Source of the DNA: JBBDRW01 sp040905265 | Lineage (GTDB): Bacteria; Bacteroidota; Rhodothermia; Balneolales; Balneolaceae | NCBI GenBank assembly: GCA_040905265.1 | Contig: JBBDRW010000043.1 | Span: 1 to 50,256, forward strand | Direction: 5' to 3' | Length of the DNA: 50,256 nucleotides | Shown here: one piece after another, positions 8,884 through 16,887 of the stretch | Numbering within the stretch: position 1 is the first letter of the stretch | Layout: each line of letters begins with the position of its first letter | Notes under the pieces: generated by a model | What the model was told of the DNA's origin: nothing | Seen by the model: the letters and a program-made list of their open reading frames with translations, nothing else | Database searches by the model: none | Translations under genes and position numbers: made by a program

Positions 8884-10716
8884 CTAAAGATAAAGAATAG
8901 AGCTGGAACCCTTTACATTTGATTTCGCAAACGTTATCGCCAGTCTGTTCACTTCACCGGTAGTGAACTCTTTTTTTGCATTGAGTTGCTGTAGCAGAAC
9001 CTGAATGATTTTTCCTTCATAGGAGTCCAAATTTTCGGATGAACAATGAAGGTATTGGTTCCGAAAAATCAATCTGATTTGATCGTTCTCTATTCCGAGC
9101 TCTATCTTCAATTCAGTTTCAGACTGTTCTGGCAGTGAATTTTGAAACAGGGTTATAATTTCATTGATCAGCAGTCCGCATGATACAGCCTGGTTGAGAT
9201 TGACCTTTACCGGTTTCAGAGACAGACGGATGGTCAGTTCATGATCTTTATTCCGCTCGATCAGGTCTGCCATTTTCTCGATATAGGTATTGAGCTCCAC
9301 ACCAATCACATCTTCTTGCTGATAGATCGATTCATGAACATGTGCGATCGAATAGATCCGGTTCTGAACCTGCTGGAGCTTCGTATTCAATTGAACGTCA
9401 CTGCAATCCATCATCTGAAGGTCAAGAAGGCCCGCGATTACTGCCAAATTATTTTTCACCCTGTGATGTACCTCCTGAAGCAAGACCTCTTTCTCTTTCA
9501 ATGAGTCTTCCAGGCGCCGGTTTGCTTTTTCAGCAGTTTCCCTCGCCTTGAGTTCTTTGTCATAGAGTTCCTTGATCTGTCTCTCCAGCTTCACCTGTTC
9601 CCGCATATCAATATACATCCCGTAGACGGAGATCACTTCACCATCAACCTTGACCGGCACCGTATCCAGCAGAACCGGAACCTCCTCACCATCCCGGGTG
9701 TGGCGGACCGTCTTCAGTTGAGCAGGGACTCCTTCATAGGCTTGTCTCGTTATTTCATTCGCCTCTTCCCTGTATTGATCCGACGTCAACAGGTCACATG
9801 CACGATGGCTGACCGATTCATCCTGGCCGTAGCCAAACATCCTGGTAAAAGAGGCATTCACTTCCCGGATTGTTTCATCGTTACCTACCCTCACCATTCC
9901 GACCGGTGCGTTCTGAAAGAGTTGATTGGCAAGTTCAAATGCAACCTGCTGCTCGCGGCAAGCACGAACCTGATCGGATATATCGTGAAACATATGGATC
10001 ACATGAAGGTCACTCTCCTCATTCCGGTAGATTTTGCTGGTCATCTCTACCGGAACCGTGTGTCCCAGTTTGTGAACCAACTCCATCTTTCCCTGAAACT
10101 GACCGTTCCTCTCCCGTTCAGTATTAGCTACACGGTTCACTTCAGATTCGGCCTCAAATAACTTCTCCGATTTCATCACACGAAACTCTTCTGTCGTATA
10201 TCCCAATATCTTTTCAGAAGCCGGGTTCGCCTCCAATATGGTTCCCGAAGAGCCGGCTAAAATGATCCCGAGCATACTGTGATGAAATTGCTGCCGATAC
10301 CTTTCGCGACTCTCTTTTAACTCGTTTGTAGTCCTGACTGCATTGGAAACGTCTTCCTGAACCAGGAGATACGATGGGTTATCTCCTTCAACAGCAGTAA
10401 CTGTCACCCTGTAGCAACCTTTTTCACTGTTTGAGGAATAATAGGGCAACAGCGCCGAAAAGCTCTCCTCCTTCCCATCCAGTACTTTTCGAAGGCCAAG
10501 AATTAATTTTAGCGCAGGATCGCTTCCATTCTCTGCAAATTGGCTCAGATATACGAAATAGCTATCCCCGCCGGCCAGTGTTTCCGGCGTGGAAGAGTCT
10601 GGCCTCTTGTTTCTCCAGGCACGGTTAACAAATTGAAGTTCGCCCTGTTCATTTACCAGAGCGGCAGGATCCGGGTAGGCATCTATCAGTTTCTTCTCTT
10701 CCGTTATTTCACTCAT
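8884..10716 (-). CDS. Multi-PAS HisKA_2 sensor protein with degenerate ATPase domain
   Basis: About 610 residues from the ATG at 10716. A TTG at 10794 would add 26 residues but overlaps an inverted repeat. There are three PAS domains (starting LIDAYPDPAALVNEQG, HSMLGIILAGSSGTI and NAPVGMVRVGNDETI), then a coiled coil, then a HisKA_2 phosphorylation helix LQEVHHRVKNNLAVIAGLL with His417/418. The following HATPase region has lost its key motifs. The N-box, usually NELVTNALKH, reads NEIITLFQNSL, so the Mg-binding Asn is Leu523. The DxGxG box is replaced by RNQYLH (552-557). No transmembrane segment is seen, so it is cytoplasmic. It lies between a LuxR-type regulator and a receiver. It may act as a pseudokinase, phosphotransfer protein or phosphatase (inference). 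Confidence 0.85.
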   Translation of the reverse strand: MSEITEEKKLIDAYPDPAALVNEQGELQFVNRAWRNKRPDSSTPETLAGGDSYFVYLSQFAENGSDPALKLILGLRKVLDGKEESFSALLPYYSSNSEKGCYRVTVTAVEGDNPSYLLVQEDVSNAVRTTNELKESRERYRQQFHHSMLGIILAGSSGTILEANPASEKILGYTTEEFRVMKSEKLFEAESEVNRVANTERERNGQFQGKMELVHKLGHTVPVEMTSKIYRNEESDLHVIHMFHDISDQVRACREQQVAFELANQLFQNAPVGMVRVGNDETIREVNASFTRMFGYGQDESVSHRACDLLTSDQYREEANEITRQAYEGVPAQLKTVRHTRDGEEVPVLLDTVPVKVDGEVISVYGMYIDMREQVKLERQIKELYDKELKARETAEKANRRLEDSLKEKEVLLQEVHHRVKNNLAVIAGLLDLQMMDCSDVQLNTKLQQVQNRIYSIAHVHESIYQQEDVIGVELNTYIEKMADLIERNKDHELTIRLSLKPVKVNLNQAVSCGLLINEIITLFQNSLPEQSETELKIELGIENDQIRLIFRNQYLHCSSENLDSYEGKIIQVLLQQLNAKKEFTTGEVNRLAITFAKSNVKGSSSILYL

Positions 10717-10781
10717 CTGTATAGGTGTTGATTCATGAAACAAGGTAGGGAGAGTTGAACCATCTATAACAGACGTGAAGC

Positions 10782-10801
10782 ACCTATTTTTCAAAATAGG
10801 T
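10782..10801. promoter_or_regulatory. Perfect inverted repeat upstream of PAS kinase
   Basis: ACCTATTTT-TC-AAAATAGGT: 9-bp arms with a 2-base centre, located between the LuxR-type regulator gene and the ATG of the PAS kinase. It is suited to binding a dimeric regulator, such as the neighbouring LuxR-type protein. It has no T-tract, so it is not a convincing terminator. Confidence 0.45.
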
Positions 10802-10842
10802 AAAATCGCCTATAAAGCAGCCAGGAAGCCAACCACAATCCA

Positions 10843-11496
10843 TCAAAGAGCTATAAGACCCTTTTCTATGGCAAATCGTACCAGTCCGGCAGTATTTTTG
10901 GATCCGGACTTCTGCATTAAATTCCGACGATGGGCATCAACCGTCCGGACACTGATGTAGAGCTCGTCAGCGATCTCCTGATTGGTATACTCTTCAACAA
11001 TCAATCGCAGCACTTCCTCTTCCCGCCTGGTAATCGAAGTACCTTCAATCGAACGGGAGCGGCCACGATTTTCAATCAGGTCAAGCATGATGCTTCTGGT
11101 CGCTTCACTGCTAAAATAATGCCGGCCAGCCATAATTTCATGAATTGCCTCTGACAACTCTTTTCTGTTAGCACTCTCTTTCGTAATGTAACCGGATGCA
11201 CCTGCCTGTATCATCTTGCGGACATGCAGATCTTCATCGGACATGGTCAGTGCGAGGACCCGAATCTCCGGAAATTCGGAGAGGATTTCCTCTGTTGCCG
11301 AAATCCCATCCTGTCCCGGCATGTTGATATCCATGATTACCAGATCAATGGAATGATCCCTGCAGGCTCTGCACGCCTCCTTTCCATCATTCGCTTCCGC
11401 GGCAACGAAGAGGCCGTGCTGATTTTGCAAGACCGTTTTCAATCCGTCACGAACAATTTCATGATCATCCACAAGCAGTATCTGTATGTCAGCCAT
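10843..11496 (-). CDS. NarL/FixJ-family response regulator (REC + LuxR HTH)
   Basis: The protein has 217 residues. The receiver (about 1-120) has the acidic pair in LLVDDHE, phosphoacceptor Asp56 in LVIMDINMPG, Thr in LALTMSD and Lys in ITKES. The LuxR-type HTH (about 150-215) reads TRREEEVLRLIVEEYTNQEI then ADELYISVRTVDAHRRNLMQK. It is a DNA-binding transcription regulator of the NarL type. It starts 9 bases after the stop of the NarX-type kinase, so the two form a cognate pair in one transcript. The palindrome at 10782 just downstream is a plausible binding site (inference). Confidence 0.95.
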   Translation of the reverse strand: MADIQILLVDDHEIVRDGLKTVLQNQHGLFVAAEANDGKEACRACRDHSIDLVIMDINMPGQDGISATEEILSEFPEIRVLALTMSDEDLHVRKMIQAGASGYITKESANRKELSEAIHEIMAGRHYFSSEATRSIMLDLIENRGRSRSIEGTSITRREEEVLRLIVEEYTNQEIADELYISVRTVDAHRRNLMQKSGSKNTAGLVRFAIEKGLIAL

Positions 11497-11505
11497 AGTA
11501 ACCCC

Positions 11506-13581
11506 TTACAGTTGGTGTCCCGGTGACGGTAACTCGATCAAAATCACCGTCCCCTTGTTGGATTCACTTTTTATCTCGATCTCACCGTTCATAGCCATTA
11601 CCCGGCTCTTGACATTATTCAAACCAAGCCCCGACCCTCTCCTCTCCTCTGTATCAAAACCGGTTCCGTCATCTTCAACTGTACAGTAGATGTTTCCATC
11701 TGCATGCACAAGCTGTACATCGATTCGGCTGCAGCCGGAGTGACGAATTGCATTGTGTACAGCCTCCTGAATAATCCGGTAGAGATGGACTGTCATCTCA
11801 TTGGGAATAGACAGTTTCGAAAGATTGCTATGAAACGCATAGGTGATGTCCGTGCTCTCCTGCAGATCGTTCATAAGAGATTCGATCGCATGTACAAGCC
11901 CAAAATCTTCAATCGCTTTCGGGATTAAATTTCGAGAGATCCTCTTCGTCTCCTCCATGGCATGTCTCAGATGCTCCAGCCCTTTTTCAAACTGTGCAAG
12001 CGTTCCGGCATCCGGTTTCAGCTCACTGAGCAAATCATATACCGATTCGAGCTGAAGCCGGGCTGCCGCCAGATATTGCCCCAAACCATCATGCAGTTCT
12101 GTGGCGACTCTCGCCCGTTCCTGCTCCGTACCCTCTAACATGGATCGCAGAATCAGCTGTTCCGCTCTCTTCTTTTCTGTAATATCCAGTCCGATTCCGA
12201 TCTGGGTCTCGTCACTCAGCCGGATATTGGTCCAGGTTGTATAAATCGTCTCACCTGAACGCGTTCTCATTTCAAAATCCTTCCAGCTTCCATCCGGTTG
12301 ATGCATAAACTCTACTGCCGCCTCTCTTACCGATTCATTTGGATAGATCTTTTCCAGAAGATCCCTTTTTGAAGCTTCATCATCGCTCCAGCCGGTAACC
12401 CGCTGAAACTCTTTGTTAATCGTAAACCCGGACAGGCTGGGGTGATAGAGAACCATCATCACCGGAATATTCTCCAGAATCTTCTCCTGAATCTCCTTTT
12501 CCCGTTTCCGGTCCAGTTTGGTCCCGATATCGCTACCGATAGCAGAAAAGAAACGGATCATACCGGGGTCGGCCGCCAACTTCTTTTTATGGAAAAGCAT
12601 CAACACAGCAATCACATACTCATTCACGACAACCGGAACAGAGAGTACCGTATGAAGACCAGCTGCTTCCGCATCCTCCTTTTCCAGGAATCTTTCATCA
12701 CTCCGGAGATCTTCAACCCACTGAGGTTTTTTACTTTTTACTGTAATTCCGACCAGTCCCTCCCCTGCTTTGAATTCATAACTGCCGACCTGTTTGTCGT
12801 AGTCGGAGAGTTCATCCTCCCTGGAGAACCAACTCTCCACTTTATGAAAACTGGTATCCGACTCTTTCGGGACAAGCGCTGCTCCGTATTCCCAGCCAAC
12901 CTCTTCACAAATGTTCTTCAGTATGGTAGCCAGTGCAGCGTTAACGTTTTTTGCAGGCTCCAGAGAGAGGATGATCTGAAGCAACAGATCCGTATAGATC
13001 TGATACTCCTTTTTCTCCTGGATATCCATTACTATTGCCTCAAGAAGATGTTCACCAGCAACCTGGGAAGATGAAAAGGTTGCATGAATCCAGACAGACT
13101 CCCCTGTGCTGGTTTTTAACTGTAACTCTTCAACTACACTCTCTGTTTGATTTTCCGCCTTTGCCATCAAGTCCTGAACTACCCGGCGGTGTTTCCTGGA
13201 GAACAGTTCCTGGAACGGTTGATTTTGCAACTCCTGTTCTGAATACCCGAACAGCCGTTTAAACGTTGAATTGGAGGAATCGATCCGTCCACTCTTCAGA
13301 TAGACCATCCCGACTCCGGAGTTGTTGAGCATGTCCCGAAATCGATTTCGGTGATATTCCAGATCCCGGTTAAATCGTTTGATGAGCCACCAGAGAAAAA
13401 ACGATGTCGAAATAACAAAGAACCACCCTTTTCCAGTCTGTACGCGGGAGATCAGCAACGGGTCTTCGAAAAGCATATCCACAAGCCGGTCCGTATAGAT
13501 AATCCACAACAGAGAGATGCCCAGATAGATCAAGACTATCTTTAGTGCTGAAAGTGTGAATATGGACTCACGTTTAACCAT
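11506..13581 (-). CDS. NarX-type membrane sensor histidine kinase (TM-PAS-GAF-PAS-HisKA_3-HATPase)
   Basis: The protein has 691 residues. Two membrane segments (about 10-32 and 50-70) enclose a periplasmic loop of only about 18 residues. They are followed by a PAS domain (DMLNNSGVGMVYLKSG), a GAF domain (AALATILKNICEEVGWEYGA onward), a second PAS domain (ILENIPVMMVLYHPS), a HisKA_3 helix with His497 in ATELHDGLGQYL, and an intact HATPase (IIQEAVHNAIRHS; DDGTGFD; GSGLGLNNVKSR). The short loop suggests that sensing is cytoplasmic, through PAS/GAF, rather than periplasmic. It autophosphorylates and passes phosphate to the LuxR-type regulator 9 bases downstream. It is the first gene of the four-gene signalling cluster, beginning 87 bases after proA. 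Confidence 0.94.
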   Translation of the reverse strand: MVKRESIFTLSALKIVLIYLGISLLWIIYTDRLVDMLFEDPLLISRVQTGKGWFFVISTSFFLWWLIKRFNRDLEYHRNRFRDMLNNSGVGMVYLKSGRIDSSNSTFKRLFGYSEQELQNQPFQELFSRKHRRVVQDLMAKAENQTESVVEELQLKTSTGESVWIHATFSSSQVAGEHLLEAIVMDIQEKKEYQIYTDLLLQIILSLEPAKNVNAALATILKNICEEVGWEYGAALVPKESDTSFHKVESWFSREDELSDYDKQVGSYEFKAGEGLVGITVKSKKPQWVEDLRSDERFLEKEDAEAAGLHTVLSVPVVVNEYVIAVLMLFHKKKLAADPGMIRFFSAIGSDIGTKLDRKREKEIQEKILENIPVMMVLYHPSLSGFTINKEFQRVTGWSDDEASKRDLLEKIYPNESVREAAVEFMHQPDGSWKDFEMRTRSGETIYTTWTNIRLSDETQIGIGLDITEKKRAEQLILRSMLEGTEQERARVATELHDGLGQYLAAARLQLESVYDLLSELKPDAGTLAQFEKGLEHLRHAMEETKRISRNLIPKAIEDFGLVHAIESLMNDLQESTDITYAFHSNLSKLSIPNEMTVHLYRIIQEAVHNAIRHSGCSRIDVQLVHADGNIYCTVEDDGTGFDTEERRGSGLGLNNVKSRVMAMNGEIEIKSESNKGTVILIELPSPGHQL

Positions 13582-13650
13582 GATTTTCCCCGAAACCTAA
13601 ATTACATAAGCTTCGGAAGAAAACAAGTTAAAACGAACGAGTGTCTCTAT

Positions 13651-13668
13651 GAGTTTTCTTACAAACTC
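13651..13668. terminator. Small hairpin after proA stop
   Basis: GAGTTT-TCTTAC-AAACTC forms a 6-bp stem adjoining the TAG stop of proA. No long U-tract follows, so it is a weak terminator or a 3' stabilising hairpin. It resembles the R2 hairpins that adjoin other TAG stops. Confidence 0.3.
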
Positions 13669-14958
13669 CTAGTCCCGAATCTGTCCTTCACCCAGGATCA
13701 CATACTTATAAGTAGTCAACTCTTCCAACCCGACAGGGCCCCTGGCGTGCAACCGGTCCGTACTGATTCCGATCTCGGCACCCATGCCAAATTCAGCTCC
13801 GTCGGTAAAGCGCGTAGATGCATTGATAAATACGGCTGCGGAATCGACTCGTTTGCCGAAGTAATCCTGATGCGCGCTGTTTTCCGTAACAATGGCATCT
13901 GAATGGCCGGAGCCGTATTGGTTGATATGCTGCACCGCATCTTCAATCGAATCGACAATCTTGACCGACAGGATGAGATCCAGATATTCGGTCGTCCAAT
14001 CCTCTTCGGTTGCCGGTTGAATCCCGGAAAGGATTTCAAGGCTCTTCTCACAACCGCGCAGTTCCACCCCCAGCTCCTGCAGGCGGCCGGATATTTCGGG
14101 CAGCCATTCACTTGCGATCTCCCGGTCTACAAGAAGTGTTTCTGCCGCATTGCAGACGCCTGGCCTTTGACACTTGGCATTTTCAACAATCTTCCACGCT
14201 TTATCACGATCCGCATCACGGTCTACATAGATATGACAGACCCCCTTGTAGTGTTTCAGTACAGGCACTTTAGCATTTTCTGAGACAGCCCGGATCAACC
14301 CCTCTCCCCCTCTTGGAATAATCAGATCCACAAAACGATCCATTGTTATCAGGGAGGTAACCGCTTCCCGGCTCCGCACGGGAATCAGCTGCAATGCATA
14401 TTCAGGAAGTCCTTCACTTCGCCCGCCCCGAAGCATGGCCGCAGCGATAGCCTGATTGCTTCGAAATGCCTCTGATCCGCCCCGGAGGATTATCGCATTG
14501 GATGATTTAAGACAGAGTGCAGCAGCATCCGCAGTTACATTTGGCCTGGATTCATAAATCATACCGATTACACCAATGGGAACCGAGGTCTTTTGCAGTA
14601 CCAGGCCATTCTCTTTCTTCCAGCTTTTCAATATTCTGCCTACAGGATCCTCCATATCAGCAATTGCACGAACTCCGCTGATCATCGCATCCAGTCGTTG
14701 ATCGTTCAAAATAAGCCGATCCACCATCGCCCCGGAGAGTCCCGACTCTTTTCCATCAGCTACATCCTGTTCATTGGCTTTCAGTATCAACCCCCGATCC
14801 CGGTCCAGTGCATCTGCCATCGCATGCAGAAAACGGCTCTTCTCCTCTCGGCCGGCACCCATCAAGATCCTGGAAGCCTCTCTTGCCCGTTTCCCAATCG
14901 TTTCCACCTGCTCCCGAATAGAACTCACTGTCTGTGTGTCACTGTTCGTCGTACTCAT
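13669..14958 (-). CDS. proA: Glutamate-5-semialdehyde dehydrogenase (gamma-glutamyl phosphate reductase)
   Basis: The protein has 429 residues, normal for ProA. It reduces gamma-glutamyl phosphate to glutamate-5-semialdehyde with NADPH, the second step of proline synthesis, in the cytoplasm. Recognisable segments are IGVIGMIYESRPNVTADAAA, SSNAIILRGGSEA, the catalytic Cys region CQRPGVCNAAETLLVD, and ASTRFTDGAEFGMGAEIGIS near the end. The start overlaps the end of proB by four bases (ATGA), so translation is coupled. It lies in a minus-strand proBA operon. The next gene downstream is the unrelated sensor kinase at 13581, separated by a small hairpin. Confidence 0.97.
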   Translation of the reverse strand: MSTTNSDTQTVSSIREQVETIGKRAREASRILMGAGREEKSRFLHAMADALDRDRGLILKANEQDVADGKESGLSGAMVDRLILNDQRLDAMISGVRAIADMEDPVGRILKSWKKENGLVLQKTSVPIGVIGMIYESRPNVTADAAALCLKSSNAIILRGGSEAFRSNQAIAAAMLRGGRSEGLPEYALQLIPVRSREAVTSLITMDRFVDLIIPRGGEGLIRAVSENAKVPVLKHYKGVCHIYVDRDADRDKAWKIVENAKCQRPGVCNAAETLLVDREIASEWLPEISGRLQELGVELRGCEKSLEILSGIQPATEEDWTTEYLDLILSVKIVDSIEDAVQHINQYGSGHSDAIVTENSAHQDYFGKRVDSAAVFINASTRFTDGAEFGMGAEIGISTDRLHARGPVGLEELTTYKYVILGEGQIRD

Positions 14959-16115
14959 CCGTCCGTGTTTTCTTTCTTTAATACTACCATGTTATCTCTG
15001 TGAATGACCTCTTCATAAAACCGCTCTCCCAAGATAGGGAGAATATCAGAAGATCGAAGTCCTTTAATCTGTTCGATATCCTCGAATGAATAGGACGTAA
15101 TCCCCCTCGCTATCGTCTCCCCCTCCGGGCTCTTGATATTTACCAGTGACCCAACCTTGAAGCGGCCGACAATCTGGTCGATTCCTACCGGTAACAGACT
15201 ATTCCCGCGTGTACAGATTGCCTTCACTGCACCATCATCAACAACAATACTCCCCTGGGGACGGTGAAAGAAAGCGATCCATTTTTTCCGTGCTCTCATC
15301 GGCCTTGCCCGGTTATCCACCTGTATCAGGGTACCGACATCTTCCCCTTCCAGAATCTTATGCAAGACTCCAGGCGTCCTCCCGTCAGCTATCACTACCT
15401 CCGTCCCGGACTGAACGGCGGACCGCGCCGCTTCCAGCTTTGAAGCCATCCCGCCGGAAGACCAGGTGCTCCCCTTACCCTGCGCCATTGCGACCACATC
15501 CTCGGTTATCGACTCCAGAATCGGTATCCGTTCTTTCATCACTCCATCCTCAACCTTATACAGGCCGTCAGATGTCGTCAGCAAGATAAGCAGATCACTA
15601 TTCACCAGTGTCGATACCATGGACGCCAGAACATCATTGTCCCCAAACCGAATCTCATCCACGGCAACAACATCATTTTCATTCACAATCGGAACTACCC
15701 GGTTTCGCAACATGGAGAGGATTGTATTTCGGGCATTCAGATGGCGTTCACGGTCGTTCAGATCGTTATGTGTAAGCAGGACCTGGCCGATTGTACAGGA
15801 GTGTGCTGAAAATGCAATGGTATAGCGGTTCATCAGGACACTCTGTCCAACTGCCGCAGCCATTTGAAGATCAGGCAGGTTTGACGGACGTTCCGCCCAG
15901 CCCAGTGTCTGAACACCGGCAGCGATCGCACCCGATGATACCAGAACTACTTCGCAACCCTGGCTGTGCAATCCGGCCATCTCACTAACCAGAGACTCGA
16001 TATTCTCAAGGTCGGGCCGGCCCTGTTCATCAACGAGTACCCGGCTGCCAACCTTGATAACGATCCGGCGAACCTGATCCGAAAATCTGTTACGTTCCAT
16101 GATTTTATTACTCAT
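14955..16115 (-). CDS. proB: Glutamate 5-kinase with PUA domain
   Basis: The protein has 386 residues, the full-length bacterial type. The amino-acid kinase domain (about 15-270) shows RRIVIKVGSRVLVDEQG, EVVLVSSGAIAAGVQTLGW, FGDNDVLASMVS and GKGSTWSSGGMASKLEAA. A C-terminal PUA domain (about 285-375) has GSIVVDDGAVKAICTRGNSL. It phosphorylates L-glutamate for proline synthesis and in characterised relatives is feedback-inhibited by proline. A second in-frame Met (residue 6) is a possible start. GAGGA lies too close to the first ATG to function well. It is the first gene of the proBA pair, coupled by a four-base overlap. Confidence 0.97.
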   Translation of the reverse strand: MSNKIMERNRFSDQVRRIVIKVGSRVLVDEQGRPDLENIESLVSEMAGLHSQGCEVVLVSSGAIAAGVQTLGWAERPSNLPDLQMAAAVGQSVLMNRYTIAFSAHSCTIGQVLLTHNDLNDRERHLNARNTILSMLRNRVVPIVNENDVVAVDEIRFGDNDVLASMVSTLVNSDLLILLTTSDGLYKVEDGVMKERIPILESITEDVVAMAQGKGSTWSSGGMASKLEAARSAVQSGTEVVIADGRTPGVLHKILEGEDVGTLIQVDNRARPMRARKKWIAFFHRPQGSIVVDDGAVKAICTRGNSLLPVGIDQIVGRFKVGSLVNIKSPEGETIARGITSYSFEDIEQIKGLRSSDILPILGERFYEEVIHRDNMVVLKKENTDG

Positions 16116-16179
16116 TCCTCAATATAGTACATGAACAGAGACAAAATCACCCGTGATCTCAGCCATCTGCTTTACCCAA

Positions 16180-16207
16180 GTGTCGTGTCAGCCATACGAT
16201 GTGGAGC
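16180..16207 (+). repeat. R1 repeat, copy d (single arm)
   Basis: GTGTCGTGTCAGCCATACG then ATGTGGAGC. A single arm without a nearby partner, between proB and the cold-shock gene. It is close to the R1 consensus and shares its 3' end with copy e. Confidence 0.55.
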
Positions 16208-16316
16208 GTTGCCTAAGAGATCTCAGGCTTCCCCGTTTCTCACAAGAGAAATTCGGATGGAACGGTTTTCCCACAGTCATGCACTCCCAAGTGAATGCGC
16301 CCTGCCGGGCGAACAC

Positions 16317-16356
16317 AAAAAAAGCCTGTCCCGATTACTCGGAACAGGCTTTTTCC
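16317..16356 (-). terminator. Rho-independent terminator of the cold-shock gene
   Basis: On the minus strand GCCTGTTCCGA-GTAA-TCGGGACAGGC (16324-16349, one G-U wobble) is followed by seven T. It lies 24-63 bases after the stop of the csp gene. The plus strand also ends in five T, so it may act in both directions. Confidence 0.9.
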
Positions 16357-16379
16357 TATGAATCAGGAATACCTTGCGG

Positions 16380-16598
16380 TTATTCGTACGTCAAGCTTGT
16401 AACATTGACAGCACTCAGGCCTTTGGGGCCTTCCTCAATCTCGAATTCAACTTCTTCATTCTCTTCGAGGCCCTGGTCGGGGCCGAGATTTTCGACGTTG
16501 TTTCTGTGAACGAAAATATCTTTACTTCCGTCTTCGGGTTCGATAAATCCAAAGCCTTTTTCGGCGTTGAACCATTTAACTTTACCTTTTGTAGTCAT
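16380..16598 (-). CDS. Cold-shock domain protein, CspA family
   Basis: The protein has 72 residues and is a single cold-shock OB fold. KGKVKWFNAEKGFGFIEPED carries RNP1 (KGFGFI) and KDIFVHRNNV carries RNP2 (IFVH). The acidic C-terminal half (GLEENEEVEFEIEEGPKG) is typical. It binds single-stranded nucleic acid and acts as an RNA chaperone in the cytoplasm. It is monocistronic, with a strong terminator downstream. The upstream region to about 16720 may be a long leader, as in other csp genes, but no cold-box is recognised. No SD precedes the ATG. Confidence 0.95.
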   Translation of the reverse strand: MTTKGKVKWFNAEKGFGFIEPEDGSKDIFVHRNNVENLGPDQGLEENEEVEFEIEEGPKGLSAVNVTSLTYE

Positions 16599-16700
16599 GG
16601 TATTGGTCTTGTATCAGTTATAGTACCTGAACAGATAGGGGTCAAATCTTCAAGAGTTGGGTTGAATCGTATCTATAGGAGTAGGACGCTCTCTCTCTTC

Positions 16701-16719
16701 AGGAGGTGATTTTATGTAA
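16701..16719 (+). promoter_or_regulatory. Perfect SD before a start-stop ATG TAA; anti-SD copy on csp strand
   Basis: AGGAGGTGAT is followed after three bases by ATG TAA (16714-16719). On the csp (minus) strand this reads ATCACCTCCT, like the 3' end of 16S rRNA. It lies about 105 bases upstream of the csp start, possibly inside its leader. This may be chance. No transcript is shown by the sequence. Confidence 0.25.
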
Positions 16720-16788
16720 CACATCCAAGATAACTGTAATAAATGACAAAACCTTATTATTTTTCAGAGGCCCTGAAATTTATTTTCG

Positions 16789-16812
16789 TACCCGTAAGTC
16801 CACCAGACTCCT
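16789..16812 (-). repeat. R2 repeat copy
   Basis: Minus strand AGGAGTCTGGTGGACTTACG then GGTA agrees at about 22 of 25 positions with the copy at the HtrA stop (49186-49210). It lies about 70 bases after the alkaline phosphatase gene. Confidence 0.5.
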
Positions 16813-16861
16813 GGAAGAGATCTCTTTTGGAATCGAAATAACTCAAACTCCGGATCTGCCC

Positions 16862-16887
16862 GCGAGAATAAACCCGGGTTTACTCGC
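16862..16887. terminator. Palindrome overlapping alkaline phosphatase stop codon
   Basis: GCGAG-TAAACCC/GGGTTTA-TT-CTCGC forms a long near-perfect palindrome centred on CCCGGG. The gene's TAA lies inside it. There is no T-tract, so it is more likely a 3' stabiliser or inefficient terminator. Confidence 0.35.

Noticed and set aside
12442..13074. Plus-strand ORF of 210 codons opposite the NarX-type kinase
   Set aside because: Shadow of the PAS/GAF region; no start signal or coding character.
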